Shown here in pieces: positions 36,463-47,032 of a DNA stretch of 64,000 bases. The stretch lies in NCBI RefSeq assembly GCF_043290135.1, contig NC_134710.1, positions 139,572,332 to 139,636,331 of the forward strand, written 5' to 3'. The stretch is from Rhipicephalus microplus. Its lineage: Eukaryota; Arthropoda; Arachnida; Ixodida; Ixodidae. The notes below the pieces were generated by a model. It had not been told where the DNA came from and ran no database searches. It saw only the letters and a list, made by a program, of their open reading frames with translations. The first letter of the stretch is position 1. Each line of letters begins with the position of its first letter. The translations under genes were made by a program, and so were the position numbers.

Positions 36463-37402
36463 CAGTCGCTGATGGATTTTTCGGACTCCAAAAATTCAGA
36501 CTTGTTGAATATTTCGGACTTCACAAATGCACTGTCAAGGTTCCCATTGCACTAATGCATTATCGCAATATGTTTTTCGGATGAATTTGGGTTCTAAAGT
36601 TTAATTAGCCAGACTAAATCATCTGTTCTGAGCTATGCCGCTTCATCTGTGCTCGATTTTGAAAGCTGCCATGTTGGATTTTTTGTGAACTTGGTTCAAT
36701 TTGGCTTGCAGTGGCTTTTTGTGTGGCCTCCAAGATTGGAAGTGCGCACAATCTTCCAATTTCAGAGGCCATGTCTGATCTTTCTTGGCTAGCAAAATGG
36801 CAAAACTTTTCTTTTTCAGTCTGCCTTATCATCATGATTAATATGCCAGTTGGTAGTTTTTATTTTCTGAGCGTTTTTTTTTTTTCTGGTTGTCATTGTG
36901 CACACGGTCGTGTTAGTGCCAAGTGTGTTTGAGCCATCGTGCACCTTAAATTCTCACTGCTGTTCGTGGTTGCTTAGTAGCTCTCTGGGGGTAATCGCAG
37001 TGCTCGGCTGCTGGCCTACAAAATGCAAGTTCGATCATGGCAGCTGCGGTAGCATTTTGATGGTGAAGAAATGATGGAGGCTCACCTACTGTGGGGTGTT
37101 GGGGCAGGTAAAAGAAGCCTGCATCTTCTTGCGACCAGTGTCAAGTTTTGTTAGCTTGGTTCCATGAGCCAACAACTTTGCCGCCTGTAACGGTTGGCAG
37201 CAGAGATTGCCAATGCGCTTGCCAGCAATGTTACTGTAGCCCAAATAGAACCAAATTTGCTCATCCCCAAGAACAGCATGAAGCATGACATTATTTCGAA
37301 TTTTTGTAGGCTTTTCTAAACCAAATAAACTTCGTTTTTACGTCTTGACCATTTTTTCAGACTTCGATATTTCGGGCTCTTTTACGGTCGGCGACTGTGT
37401 AC
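36463..37402. mobile_element. Pogo/Tigger-like TIR element without transposase
   Basis: The left end ACAGTCGCTGATGGATTTTT continues CGGACTCC; the right end reversed begins ACAGTCGCCGACCGTAAAAG and continues AGCCCGAAATA. TA precedes the left CAGTCG; the right flank is TG, a possibly mutated TA. CAGTCG-type termini with TTCGGACT inside are usual for Tigger/pogo elements. About 940 bp, internally AT-rich, no DDE domain seen. Confidence 0.7.
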
Positions 37403-37713
37403 AAATACACCGTGAGGCTGTGTAAAATCCTTGGCAAGTGTCAGCAAAAGTTTCGGAACGTCGCGTGGTGGCTTCACAACCCCACCTCTGATAAGCCTCT
37501 GTTTCACGCAGATGATATCACTCGCGTCAAAGTGCTTTTCGCATACATGCACATTCGAGGAATCGCATGTGAAACACCAGTTTCTTGTCGTGGCATTGCG
37601 AGTTCCCACTTTTCCCGCCGTTCACTATCTCTTGGCAGCGAGAACTTGGAGTTTTTTTTGTAATTTTTCTTGTAACCAGATCGACAACCAGGTACACAGC
37701 AAGTATACGGCAT
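37383..37713 (-). pseudogene. THAP zinc-finger coding sequence, one frameshift
   Basis: From the Met at 37713 (minus) the frame reads MPYTCCVPGCRSGYKKNYKK, then NSKFSLPRDSERREKWELAMPR, the first half of a THAP domain with the C-x3-C pair. The rest, NWCFTCDSSNVHVCEKHFDA, with the C-x2-H pair, is in the neighbouring frame: a single-base shift near 37590. The second frame runs on to VHSRRP and a stop that lie inside the terminal repeat of the adjacent element (37383-37402). The Trp and the C2CH ligands are conserved. It could be a host THAP paralogue or part of a THAP transposase, now broken. Confidence 0.75.
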
Positions 37714-38670
37714 CTTTCCCGATCTTCAGACACAGCACACTGGGCACAATAGTAATCATACGGTGAAAACTGCGCGATAACACGTCATGATATTATGCAC
37801 AGACCCCATAGCAGCACGAGAAGCCAGCTTCTCTCCGGTCTGCCCGATGCCCCAGGCGGGGATGCAATGCCGCCTTGCAGCTCCGCTCGCAGCGCACAAA
37901 GCTCTCCCATAGAGTTACAGCGAAGCTTCACTACCAGGAAAAATATTGAAAGACTCTGGTTCTACTACACTATACTGCATATTTTTCTGCAGGATTACTG
38001 ATTATTATAAAAAAATGCTTTTTAGAACAATAATTATTGCTTATAAAATAGGGCTGGAGATTATAGTTTGTGTTAATTGCCAATGCATTTGCTATCCAAT
38101 AAAATGTTCACTAATTACCTTTTGTAAACAAATATTTTGTGAGTATATCATTGAATAAAGTCAGCCATTACTCATTGTGGAGTTTTATGCTTCTAACATT
38201 ATGTATAATCAGTGCCAGTTCCTTAAAATACAAACTCAAATGATACTACATACAAGATGTGTCGTCATTATAGTTGTCAGCTTTACATACTATGTTGTTT
38301 CATGTAGGGAAGCATAATTGCTTGAACTTTTCTGTTTGCAAAATTTCAAAATATTACAATTTTCTAAAAATATCAGTGTGATAGCTTTAAAATTTAATCA
38401 GTGTACATGGAGATGCTAAAAAGGAGCAGGAGGAGAGGGTGCAGCATCATCTGAATCATAGAATTGTTATCGCAGAGACTACTCATGTTTTGTTTGAATT
38501 GAGGAAATATTTGGTTCTTTGTCCGGTCAAGATATTATGAAAGATGTGTCACTTTTAACCTAGGGTGTAAATATATTCCTTATTGATACTACCATTTTTC
38601 ATGTCAATACAGATAAAGTTACCACAAAGTATGACTCTAAATGATGTTGAGATTTTCATGTCTTGGGGGG

Positions 38671-38905
38671 GCCCCGCCGCGGTGGTCTAGTGGCTAAGGT
38701 ACTCGGCTGCTGACCCGCAGGGCGCGGGTTCGAATCCCGGCTGCGGCGGCTGCATTTCCGATGGAGGCGGAAATGTTGTAGGCCCGTGTGCTCAGATTTG
38801 GGTGCACGTTAAAGAACCACAGGTGGTCGAAATTTCCGGAGCCCTCCACCACGGCGTCTCTCATAATCATATAGTGGTTTTGGGACGTTAAACCCCACAT
38901 ATCAA
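38671..38905 (+). mobile_element. Ruka-type SINE with 15-bp target duplication
   Basis: Full-length copy with head CCCCGCCGCGGTGGTCTAG, B-box GGTTCGAATCCC and complete body. Flanking repeat TCATGTCTTGGGGGG at 38656-38670 and 38906-38920. Little decayed, so a recent insertion. Confidence 0.95.
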
Positions 38906-39148
38906 TCATGTCTTGGGGGGAGGGGAGTAAAAGTTGTTCAAGATAGATCTTTACGTAGTATATAGCATCTGTAACCTGAGCTCAGAAGGCCAGTCTGATG
39001 TGTCCCTGAGCAACATGCATCTCATCATGTCTCTAAAAAACTGAAGTTACATTGACTGTGTTTTTATTGCTGTAAGAAACTTCTGACGTGAATAAAGGTC
39101 TTGAGATGAGGAAAAAAACACCTAATGTCTATTGTGCTTTGCATGCAG

Positions 39149-39320
39149 TGAAAATGAGCAAAGGTATCGTACCCAGCTTGTGGAAATGGGCCTGAAGACA
39201 TTTGAGCGCCTTCGCTTAGATGAAGCAGCAGAACCAAAAAAAGCGAAGCGGCCAAGGTTACGACCTGAAGACAGCAATCACGAGTGTGACTTCTGCCGCA
39301 TCAGTTGTCATGTCTCCATG
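39149..39320 (+). CDS. Jarid2: Jarid2 exon: charged helix and first half of C5HC2 zinc finger
   Basis: Acceptor ATGCAG at 39143-39148, donor GTAGGT at 39321. One leading base completes a Cys codon; 57 codons follow, starting Glu-Asn-Glu-Gln-Arg-Tyr-Arg and ending His-Val-Ser-Met. The middle has a basic stretch (KKAKRPRLR) that could serve as a nuclear localisation signal. The end carries the first three zinc-binding cysteines of the C5HC2 finger in the pattern C-x2-C-x3-C (39285, 39294 and 39306). Jarid2 and KDM5 share this finger C-terminal to JmjC. The split of the finger between Met and Val falls exactly at the splice junction. Confidence 0.92.
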
Positions 39321-39589
39321 GTAGGTGTACTTGTCCTTATTTAGGCGGACTTTAATAAATAATTCTGTCTCTCTTTAAACACTGGATAGCTATGGACATG
39401 TCATTGTATTAGGTCTGTGGGTTTTCAATTACACTATGTCATCACCTGAATACAAGGCATAAGATGGAAGTCATGGTGAATCATTTCTGCTAAATCCTGC
39501 AATATGGGAAAAGGGTTATGAAAGGCAAAGTTTCCATCCAGTCATTTGTAATTGTCCATTAATTTGCCCTCTCGGACTGCCAACTCCTA

Positions 39590-39760
39590 GCCTCCTGGTC
39601 AGTTCAGTCGGTAGAGTGACAGTCCCACAAAGGTGTTGATCCTGGGTTTGAACCTCAGACCAGGTCAGATTTTTCATTAACTAGAAAGCTTTCTAGTTAA
39701 CAAAATTACACCATCTCCCACTAAAGGGAACCATGTGGGGATGCAAAGCATCGCTAGTTT
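39590..39760 (+). mobile_element. tRNA-derived SINE, second family
   Basis: The head reads CCTGGTCAGTTCAGTCGGTA (A-box) and CTGGGTTTGAACCTCAGACC (B-box), with acceptor arms CCTGGTC and GACCAGG. A palindromic stretch AACTAGAAAGCTTTCTAGTT follows. Similar to tick SINEs with a CCTGGTAGCTCAGTTGGTAG head. Confidence 0.7.
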
Positions 39761-40249
39761 TAATTTGTGTTTTCATTTGTTTCCATTTGTATGTTTTCGT
39801 GTATGTTTCATTTGTGTGTTGAGTTGTGTATATGTTGTGTACTGCTTACGTCACCCCCCTCCCATTTTTGTGTATTACCGTGTGTGAGCTGCAAAGTCAA
39901 CACCTAGCGCTGCTAGGAGAGTGCAACGGTGCGAGCGCGCGCAGCATTATATACGAGCATACAGCTGTAGCGGAAAGATAAACGGGAGAGGAGAAACGAA
40001 GCAAAGGTAGCACTCTGCCACCTCCTCTACTCCACCTCCTCACACTCACGTGGGAAGAGGGCCCTCTGTGACCGTCTGCTCCCCCACTGCGCATGTGCCA
40101 ACTTTCTCCCTGCTCCTCGCTCGCACGCGAGGAGAGGGTAGAGAGTTGGCGCATGTGCAGTAAGGTTGGTCACGCCGCACACTGGATTGAGCTCCATGAT
40201 AAGCTACTTTGCATTCAAAAGGGGCTCATATATGGGCACCACTAACTAC

Positions 40250-40960
40250 CGTAAAAACCTGAATATAGGTCGAACTGAAATATAGGTCGACCCTCCAAAT
40301 TATGAATCTCCAAAAAAGAAATTTTTACAAATTACGAAGTATCGCGGCGCACCCTTACCTTGGTAAATACGCAACACAACGAGCTGCACTGTGGTGACAT
40401 TTCTTTTTATTTGGACACTCAATTTTATGTAGTTAAACGCCAGAAGGCCACAAAGTGCATTCACTCAGACTCGTTCGAACTTGAGTTCGACGACGTCTGT
40501 TTTTTCACTGGTAACGTTCCAAAGAGCATCGTCCTCCGTTTCGTCCAAAGAGGTTACTGATGCAGCATTTGCAGATAGAAGGAAGTACGCCACCTCAGCG
40601 CAAATTCCTTCTGCTTCATAAATCAGTGCACCCATGATGGCAATCCCCTGAATTGCACCTTCATGATTGCAGAGTCGCATGCTATCTCAAAACCTTTTAC
40701 GCGGATGCACTCTGCTGTTACAGGTAGTGACTTTGCACGCAGCTTTCGGACGAATTCGACAAGTAGCACTTCCAGTTCGGGGTGTACTGCAGTCCGTTCA
40801 TGAAACAATGTTTTTTTTTGGTTGCTGCACGATGTGATGCCCTGATTTTGGCTTCTCCAGTGAGGAAAGCACTCCTTCCACACCCGCGCAGCAGCCAGTC
40901 GGAGAGTAGTGGTACGAAGCCATCGAGAATATCCTCACTCAACTGCAGTTTCTATGTACT
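40250..40960 (-). pseudogene. Pogo/Tigger-like transposase relic, DDE core deleted
   Basis: On the minus strand at about 40800-40630 the frame reads HERTAVHPELEVLLVEFVRK, then LRAKSLPVTAECIRVKGFEIA, the CENP-B/Tc5-type helix-turn-helix of Tigger transposases. Farther on (40680-40465) another open frame has DETEDDALW, resembling the acidic C-terminus of such proteins. The catalytic DDE region expected between them is absent, so this is an internal-deletion derivative. A terminal motif, ACCGTAAAAACCTGAATATA followed by GGTCGAAC, starts at 40248; the other end was not delimited. Confidence 0.65.
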
Positions 40961-41427
40961 TCTATGAGACAGCACCGTCTATTATACTGTTCGGGAGATA
41001 CTGTTGGTTACGCCCGACACAGGACAAAGACGAAAAGAAGCTTAGCTTCTAATAGAAAAAAAAAAACAGCAGACTGACAGCAGATAACCGAGGAAAAAGT
41101 GGTGCTGCTAGAACACAGTAGGCTTTGCATAGACTTGCCTAGCCTTGCCCAACAGCGCTGCTTGTGATGCTTACGATGGCAATGGAGGCCTTTGACTTCA
41201 GCTGCCCGTTGTGGCGAGACTTTCACATTGCTTTTTTCTAATGACCAGTGTATAAGAAAAGAGTCAACTTGTCATTGCGTTTTTTTTTTCATTATTATCA
41301 TTATTATGCTCGACTATGTATCCGTTTTTACGATTCGTATATCATTTAGGACTGCTTGCACCGGCTTATTGAGCCATAAGCGGTTGCTGTAGCACGCTGT
41401 AGCATGCTGTCTTCTACTGTGCCAGTG

Positions 41428-41693
41428 CCCCGCTGCGGTAATCTAGTGGTTAAGGTACTCGGCTGCTGACCCGCAGGTCGCGGGATCAAATCCCGGCTGC
41501 GGCAGCTGCATTTCCGATGGAGGCAGATATGTTGTAGGCCTGTGCGCTCAGATGCACGTTAAAGATATGTTGTAGGCCTGTGTGCACATTAAAAAACCCC
41601 AGGTGGTCGAAATTTCCGAAGCCCTCCACTACGGCGTCTCTCATCATATGGTGGTTTTTGGGATGTTAAACCCCACATATCAATCAATCATTG
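41428..41693 (+). mobile_element. Ruka-type SINE with internal duplication
   Basis: Head, body and tail as in the other copies, but a segment ATATGTTGTAGGCCTGTG occurs twice (about 41527 and 41564). Flanking direct repeat TACTGTGCCAGTG at 41415-41427 and 41694-41706. Confidence 0.92.
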
Positions 41694-42227
41694 TACTGTG
41701 CCAGTGTGTGTGATATTTTGCCCACTCCTGGCACCTAAATGTTGCTTGCACAGCAGGCATAAGTGCTACACGGGCATTGTTATATGCACAACACTGAGTG
41801 TTTTATTACCTAACTCTTAGCACAGTGAAAGTAAGTGGTGCTGAGGTTTGGAAGAAAGATTGAGAGACACGTAAAGCTATGCATTATGTCAATCAGTTAA
41901 AGCAGTGTTCATAACTTTCCCAATACTGTTGTATTGTAAATGGAGCATTTTTTATTTGTTTGTTTAGTTATTTAGTAAATACTATTGGCCTGTATATACT
42001 AGACCTTAAGCAATGAAGTTCAATGGTGGGTTGCAAAATGTGGTATAATGAATTTTATTAAGAAACAAGCACATTACAAACAATCATAACTGACGAAAAA
42101 ACACAATTCGTATGTAAAGTGTAACACTAGATATAGCATTATTTTGGATGATGTAATGTAGCAGTGTGGCAAGCATTGGATACGTCACCAGCAAAACATA
42201 TCGTAGTCATGGAAGGCATCATGTACC

Positions 42228-42416
42228 GTACAATGGACTCTCACTAAACGGAACCTGAAGGGACCATGAAAATATGTTCCATTTAACAGGAGTCCCGTTT
42301 ACTGAGAGATGAACAAGGTTGCAGGATGCAAGCACGAAACCAATATTGTCAGAAGCACTTGTTCCATTTAAGCAGCAGTTCTGTTTAACAGATTCCCGTT
42401 TGCCGAGAGTCTACTG
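42228..42416. mobile_element. Short MITE, CAGTAGACTCTC-type termini
   Basis: The left end CAATGGACTCTCACTAAACG and the right end reversed CAGTAGACTCTCGGCAAACG pair as inverted repeats. TA-like flanks. 189 bp, non-coding. Confidence 0.7.
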
Positions 42417-43612
42417 CATTTACTCACGTAATGAATGTACTTTTTTTTTCTCCAAAAACTGGAGCAATGTTGGGGATGCGTTTATTATGTGGGGCAAAGC
42501 TTTTTCAGGGTGAGCAAAAAATGTAATGTGAAAAAAAGAAAGCAAAAAAAGTTACGTAGCTTAGCTCTTCGCACTAGACATAAGCATACGCTGTTTGGAA
42601 ACAGCTTCTTTGTTGCACTTCACTCATCTTCAGTGCTTGAAGGCACTATTTTCTGCAAGTTGTCCCTGCGCTGCTCGCGCACTCCATAAGAGTGTTTTGC
42701 GGCTTTCTTTTCTCATAGTCGTTTAACCACAACAGTGGTATATGCTGTGATCTCAAGGGGCGCTCAGAATCATGCGCTACAACGCACTTTGCCAAACTTA
42801 TGGTAACCTTGCACGACAACCGCAACGACACCATTGATGCTGCACCAAGCTACTACTGATGCATCAGAACAAATTGTTGATAACAAGATTATTGACAAAA
42901 TACAGCTGTCGTCTCGCTGTCCACATTAAAAGTTATTGTAAAAAAGGTAGCCTGTATCTTGCATTCGTTGAAGTACGCGCAGATAAAAAGCATGAAGAGC
43001 AAATTTCAACCGACACGAGAATTGGGGGGTGCTACGATGCTGCTACCATGTCACCCAAAAAAAAGTCATGATGACTTTGTCACGATTTTTGATGGGCGAC
43101 AAGCGATTTTTTCTGGCCGTTCACAACAGCCATGGCGACAGCAAACCCTGTCGTCATCGTTGAGAAATCATGAACATGTGGTTGGGCCTTAAAGTTTCAT
43201 ATTTGCAGGAAGCGACAATCTGTTGGCGTGGGAAGTTTCGTGACCTTCACTCATTGTTTGTTTATCAGCTGTGATGTCTATACACTCACACCGTTCATGA
43301 ATTCCGCTGTAGCGGAAAGGTAATAAAAAAAAACAGGGGACCTGTCACGTGCAAATAAAAATACAAACAATATGGCACACGGCAGCCGGCGAAGGGGAGT
43401 AGGGAGCAAGCCAAAGGGGCCGAAAGGGGTCGGCATAATAATAAAAAAATAAAAGAGATTCAACAGGCAAGGGAGGTGCCAGGTGTCAATTAGCGGGGCT
43501 GCAGCAGACGAATGTAGGGGGTGCATTTATTATGTTGGGGGGGGGGGGGGGGGAATCCAGATTTTGACGGCTGAAGTTGGGGGTGCATTTACTACGCAAG
43601 TAAATATGGTAT
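42412..43612. mobile_element. TIR element, TACTGNATTTACTC termini, about 1.2 kb
   Basis: The left end CTACTGCATTTACTCACGTA and the right end reversed TACCATATTTACTTGCGTAG are inverted repeats, of the same type as 35413-36285. It overlaps the end of the preceding MITE by a few bases and stops 13 bases before the gypsy LTR at 43626. A G run lies at about 43539-43553. Internal frames have no recognised domain. Confidence 0.65.
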
Positions 43613-43625
43613 CTGACCTATATAT

Positions 43626-43804
43626 TGTCGCGGTACAATGCGAGTAAAACACAGGTACACCTTGAGACAACGAAAGCAGCGTGTTCTCAACAGCTCAGCC
43701 ACAAGATCGTCTTCTTCGGCCCCGAGGGAAGCTAGAGGCCCACCACCTTGTGCCCACTAAATCCCCCATCATTGTTTTCGTCCACATGTAGACACGCGTC
43801 ATTT
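43626..43804 (-). repeat. Ty3/gypsy LTR end (U5 side), correctly oriented
   Basis: On the minus strand this stretch follows the integrase and ends GTACCGCGACA, a normal LTR 3' end. It is an inverted copy of 45374-45552, 179 bp each, nearly identical. Confidence 0.8.
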
Positions 43805-43887
43805 GCCTCTCTCTCAAGGAGCATCGCCCCGATGCGAAGTCTGTAATGCAGTTTTTTTTTTTTTTTCTTAAGTAAAGTCTCACGCAA

Positions 43888-45114
43888 TCACTCGCATACG
43901 TAAGGCTTAATACGGACTACGTGAACGAGTTCAGGATGGTGCTGGTGACACCTTATACTATACGAACTGTCGGGAACAACTTCGTAAGTGACATCACTCA
44001 GTCGTCGCAACACTAGGTACAGTCCAAAGTATCTTCTTGAGAGCTTTTCGGAAAGTCCTCGTTTCCGTACGGGCGTCCAAACCCATACTTTGTCGCCAGT
44101 TTGGTAGACGACTGTCCTGCGGCGAGCATTGTAGCAGCCTGCATCGTACTCTTGCTGCTGGCTGACCCGTAAATGTGCAAGTTGCCTAGCTTCTTCCGCG
44201 CGTTCGGTAAACGTGTCGGCGTCCGGGACAATGTCGCCTTCGTGGGGTAACATTGCATCTAACATGGTTCGTACTTCCTGTCCATGAACGAGGTTGAACG
44301 GTGTCATGCGGGTCGTTTCTTGCTTTGCCGTGTTGTATGCAAACGTTATGTAAGGCAAGATTTCATCCCAATTTTTGTGTTCAATGTCTACGTACATCGA
44401 AAGCATGTCTTCAATGGTTTTGTTTAGACGCTGTGTCAGCCCGTTCGTTTGCGGGTGGTTGGCGGTGGTCTTACGATGCATTGTTCCACTCGGCATCAAG
44501 ACATGGTCCAAAAGAGCTGCCGTAAATGTGGCTCCTCTGTCTGTGATTACGACGGTTGGTGCACCATGCCTCAGTACAACATTTTCAATGAAAAATCTTG
44601 CCACCTCCGCTGCTGTACATCTCTTGGCAGCCTTTGTCTCAGCATAACGGGTCAGGTAATCCGTCGCGACGATAACCCATCGGTTGCCTGCAGTAGAAGT
44701 AGGGAGTGGGTTCAAAATGTCCATGCCGATCTGGTGGAATGGAGTCATTGGGACCTGTACGGGTTGCAGGAGGTCAGCTGGTTTAGTCGGTGGTGACTTG
44801 CGTCGCTGGCAGTCGAGACAGGTACGAACGTGGTTCTTCACGGCTGTGGTTAGTCCTGGCCAGTAATACCTTTGCTGTACCCTGGCCAACGTTCTCATGT
44901 AACCCAAGTAGCCAGAGGTAACCTCGTTGTGGCATGATTTCAGTACTTCGGTGCCAAGGGCTGCTGGGATGACAAGTAGATAGGCAGATCCCGTCGTCGA
45001 AAAAGTTCTTTTGTAGAGTACTCCGCCCTGTAAACAAAACGATGACAACTCTCTTGCGAAAACTCTTGGCGCTTTTTGAGATCTGCCACCCAAGTAGGTA
45101 ATTAAGCCAAGCAA
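43888..45114 (-). pseudogene. Ty3/gypsy integrase with lost catalytic and zinc residues
   Basis: An open frame of 408 codons covering most of an integrase: a zinc-binding N-domain (His62, Cys99, Cys102), catalytic core (MDIL with Asp132, ITDRG with Asp192) and a C-terminal GPY-like domain ending KPYV. Two key residues differ from working relatives: the second zinc His is Tyr69, and the core Glu expected 35 residues after Asp192 is Gln228. So strand transfer should be dead although the frame is open. Upstream (45115-45375) the RNase H C-terminus follows in the same direction, broken by a TAA. The Met at 45114 is just the first Met after that stop. Confidence 0.9.
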
Positions 45115-45375
45115 CTCAGCGTCGTCACGTTGTTGCTGCGCAATGGTGGTCGTGTCGAGGACACCGAGAAATTATGTTTCCTCCTCCTCGGGTAGGGTTG
45201 CCGACTCAGTGGGTGAACGGGACAAACAGTCGGCGTCCATATGTGGCTTCCCTGACTTATGTACGACTGCCATATCGAATTCCTGCAGCCTGAGACTCCA
45301 ACGCGCTAATCGGTCGGTAGGGTCTTTAAGATCTGTTAACCAACACAGTGAGTGGTGGTCGCTAATTACTTTGAA
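45115..45375 (-). pseudogene. Ty3/gypsy RNase H C-terminal remnant
   Basis: Minus-strand frame [20 protein letters not shown] followed by [20 protein letters not shown], then [14 protein letters not shown]: the end of an RNase H domain joined to the integrase above. An in-frame TAA at 45172-45174 separates them. The gag, protease and reverse transcriptase parts are missing; the fragment ends abruptly at an inverted LTR piece. Confidence 0.88.
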
Positions 45376-45552
45376 ATGATGCGTGTCTACATGTGGACGA
45401 AAACGATGATGGGGGATTTAGTGGGCACAAGGTAGTGGGCCTCTAGCTTCACTCGGGACTGGAGAAGAGGATCTTGTGGCTCAGCTGTTGAGAACACGCT
45501 GCTTTCGTTGTCTCAAGGTGTATTTGTGTTTTATTTGCGTTGTACCGCGACA
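45374..45552 (+). repeat. Ty3/gypsy LTR end in inverted orientation
   Basis: Plus-strand copy of the same 179-bp LTR end as 43626-43804, ending CCGCGACA, fused directly to the RNase H fragment of the opposite strand. ATAT follows it (45553-45556) and ATAT precedes the other end (43622-43625), compatible with one 4-bp target duplication, but the sequence is low-complexity. Confidence 0.8.
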
Positions 45553-46502
45553 ATATATATATGCAGAGAGAAAGGAACACAGCATGACACTTTTTACAAT
45601 GCTTGGCTCGATGTGTCGATAAACTGGAGCCATAATACAACTTGAAAGTCTGGGCAGTTGATCAGTAGTTTACATTGGGCACATCTGGCACAATATTAAG
45701 AAAGCACAATCACTGTATAAGCATCGAATGGAAGAGGTACGCTGCATTGCTTGATGATAGGGACATTGTCAGTTCATATGTCAATTGCATTAGCGAAAGC
45801 TGGAACCAAAGGGCGCTTGCTCAGCTATATTTCAAGGTATGCACTTCCATTCAGTAATGGTAAGGTAGGTAAAAGGAATTCCTGAAATGTGTTGCTCCTG
45901 CATGAAAATAATCACCTCCTTTCTTCCAGTGAAAAGAATGAGTGGCGTGCTGTGAAAAAGTTTGAAATAACTGGATTTGGTTCAATATAAGCTTGTTACC
46001 ATATGTCATATCATTTTCAGCCTTTATAGCAGCATACTTTTTTAAAAGGAACTCTAGATTTGTAGCATATGAAAGAGCCATTGGGAGATTTTTGACCTAT
46101 ACTAATAAAAATGAATCTAGCTGCCTTGCACCACACAATTTAACATCGCTTTAGTATGTTTGTGTATGTGAACATATCCCATACTTTTCCAGTGTATTCA
46201 CATAAAGGCAGTAGAAATGAATAAAACCTTGCTGCTACATTTTTGTTTCGTCTATTTTGCAAAAAGTGGTGTTATTAGGTATCACTGGTCTGCCCACTTT
46301 GTTGATGAGGGCCTGTCTCTGCAAACGCTTGAAGTGTCATCCTTAAGCATTGCTGTCTTGGCAAGACAGCTTTGTATACAAGCCTAAATCTTTGCAGACT
46401 ACTCCGAAAGGATCTCCTTGCACTGTGTGTTCAGTCAGTCTTTCGAAGTGACTTACATAAGTAGTTCGAATAGGTGACATACTATCACTATCTTTTATGC
46501 AG

Positions 46503-46607
46503 GTTGTGAACATGCAAGACGACATCCTGTACTGCCTGGAGCACGCTGTGCATTGCCTGCAGAGGAAAAACATGAAGTCTTGGAAGCTTCTTTATACCTA
46601 TGACATG
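46503..46607 (+). CDS. Jarid2: Jarid2 exon: second half of C5HC2 zinc finger
   Basis: A phase-0 exon of 35 codons between TTATGCAG and a GTATGG donor. It starts Val-Val-Asn-Met-Gln and contains C-x2-H-x3-C (Cys 46533, His 46542, Cys 46554), completing the zinc ligands begun in the previous exon. It ends Lys-Leu-Leu-Tyr-Thr-Tyr-Asp-Met, equivalent to the Tyr-Arg-Tyr motif after the finger in KDM5 and Jarid2. From memory, the vertebrate Jarid2 finger deviates from this pattern while the tick one keeps a KDM5-like ligand set; that comparison needs an alignment. The intron before it is about 7.2 kb and carries most of the window's transposon relics. Confidence 0.92.
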
Positions 46608-47032
46608 GTATGGATAAAAAGCACTCAGTGTGTTTTACCTCACTTCTAAATTTAGAACATGCTGGCTCAGTAATTTCAAATCAAAAAGTTATGTTTCAGT
46701 GAATATCATCATCTCTCACTGGGAGAAATGTGCACTGCACACAGTATAGGCCTTAGTGCGAGTTTTCCTGGTGAATTCATGCTTTCTTTCTAAGATGTGA
46801 TGCTTCTGAGTGCTGCTCAGACCAGTCATCCATCCCTCTCTTCACAGTATACTTGTTCATTTTCGCATTCCTTTCGTTGCCTGTCACCTCATCGCCTATA
46901 TTTTTATTTTGCTCTGCCTTAACTGCATCACTTTTATACATGAGTGTAATGGGATAACTGTTCTAGTATTTATATTGTTGGCCTCGTGCAGTACTTACTG
47001 TCCACATTTCTTGTCTTGTTCTTTTCTACAAG
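46608..47032 (+). other. Last Jarid2 intron
   Basis: A 425-base GT-AG intron; no repeat is recognised in it. Confidence 0.8.

Larger units (their letters stand above)
32730..39148 (+). other. Jarid2 intron with THAP relics and TIR elements
   Basis: About 6.4 kb. A SINE fragment starts near 33615 (AAGGCGAAAGCCTTACATGC). GC-rich unassigned sequence runs about 33800-35230 around the first THAP relic. TIR elements lie at 35413-36285 and 36463-37402, then the second THAP relic and a Ruka SINE. Nothing is recognised at 37930-38640. Confidence 0.6.
39321..46502 (+). other. Jarid2 intron rich in transposon relics
   Basis: About 7.2 kb. Contains a tRNA-headed SINE, a CpG-richer patch at 39890-40170, a pogo-like transposase relic, a Ruka SINE, two TIR elements, and a Ty3/gypsy fragment with inverted LTR ends. 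Nothing is recognised at 41710-42225 or 45560-46500. Confidence 0.6.
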
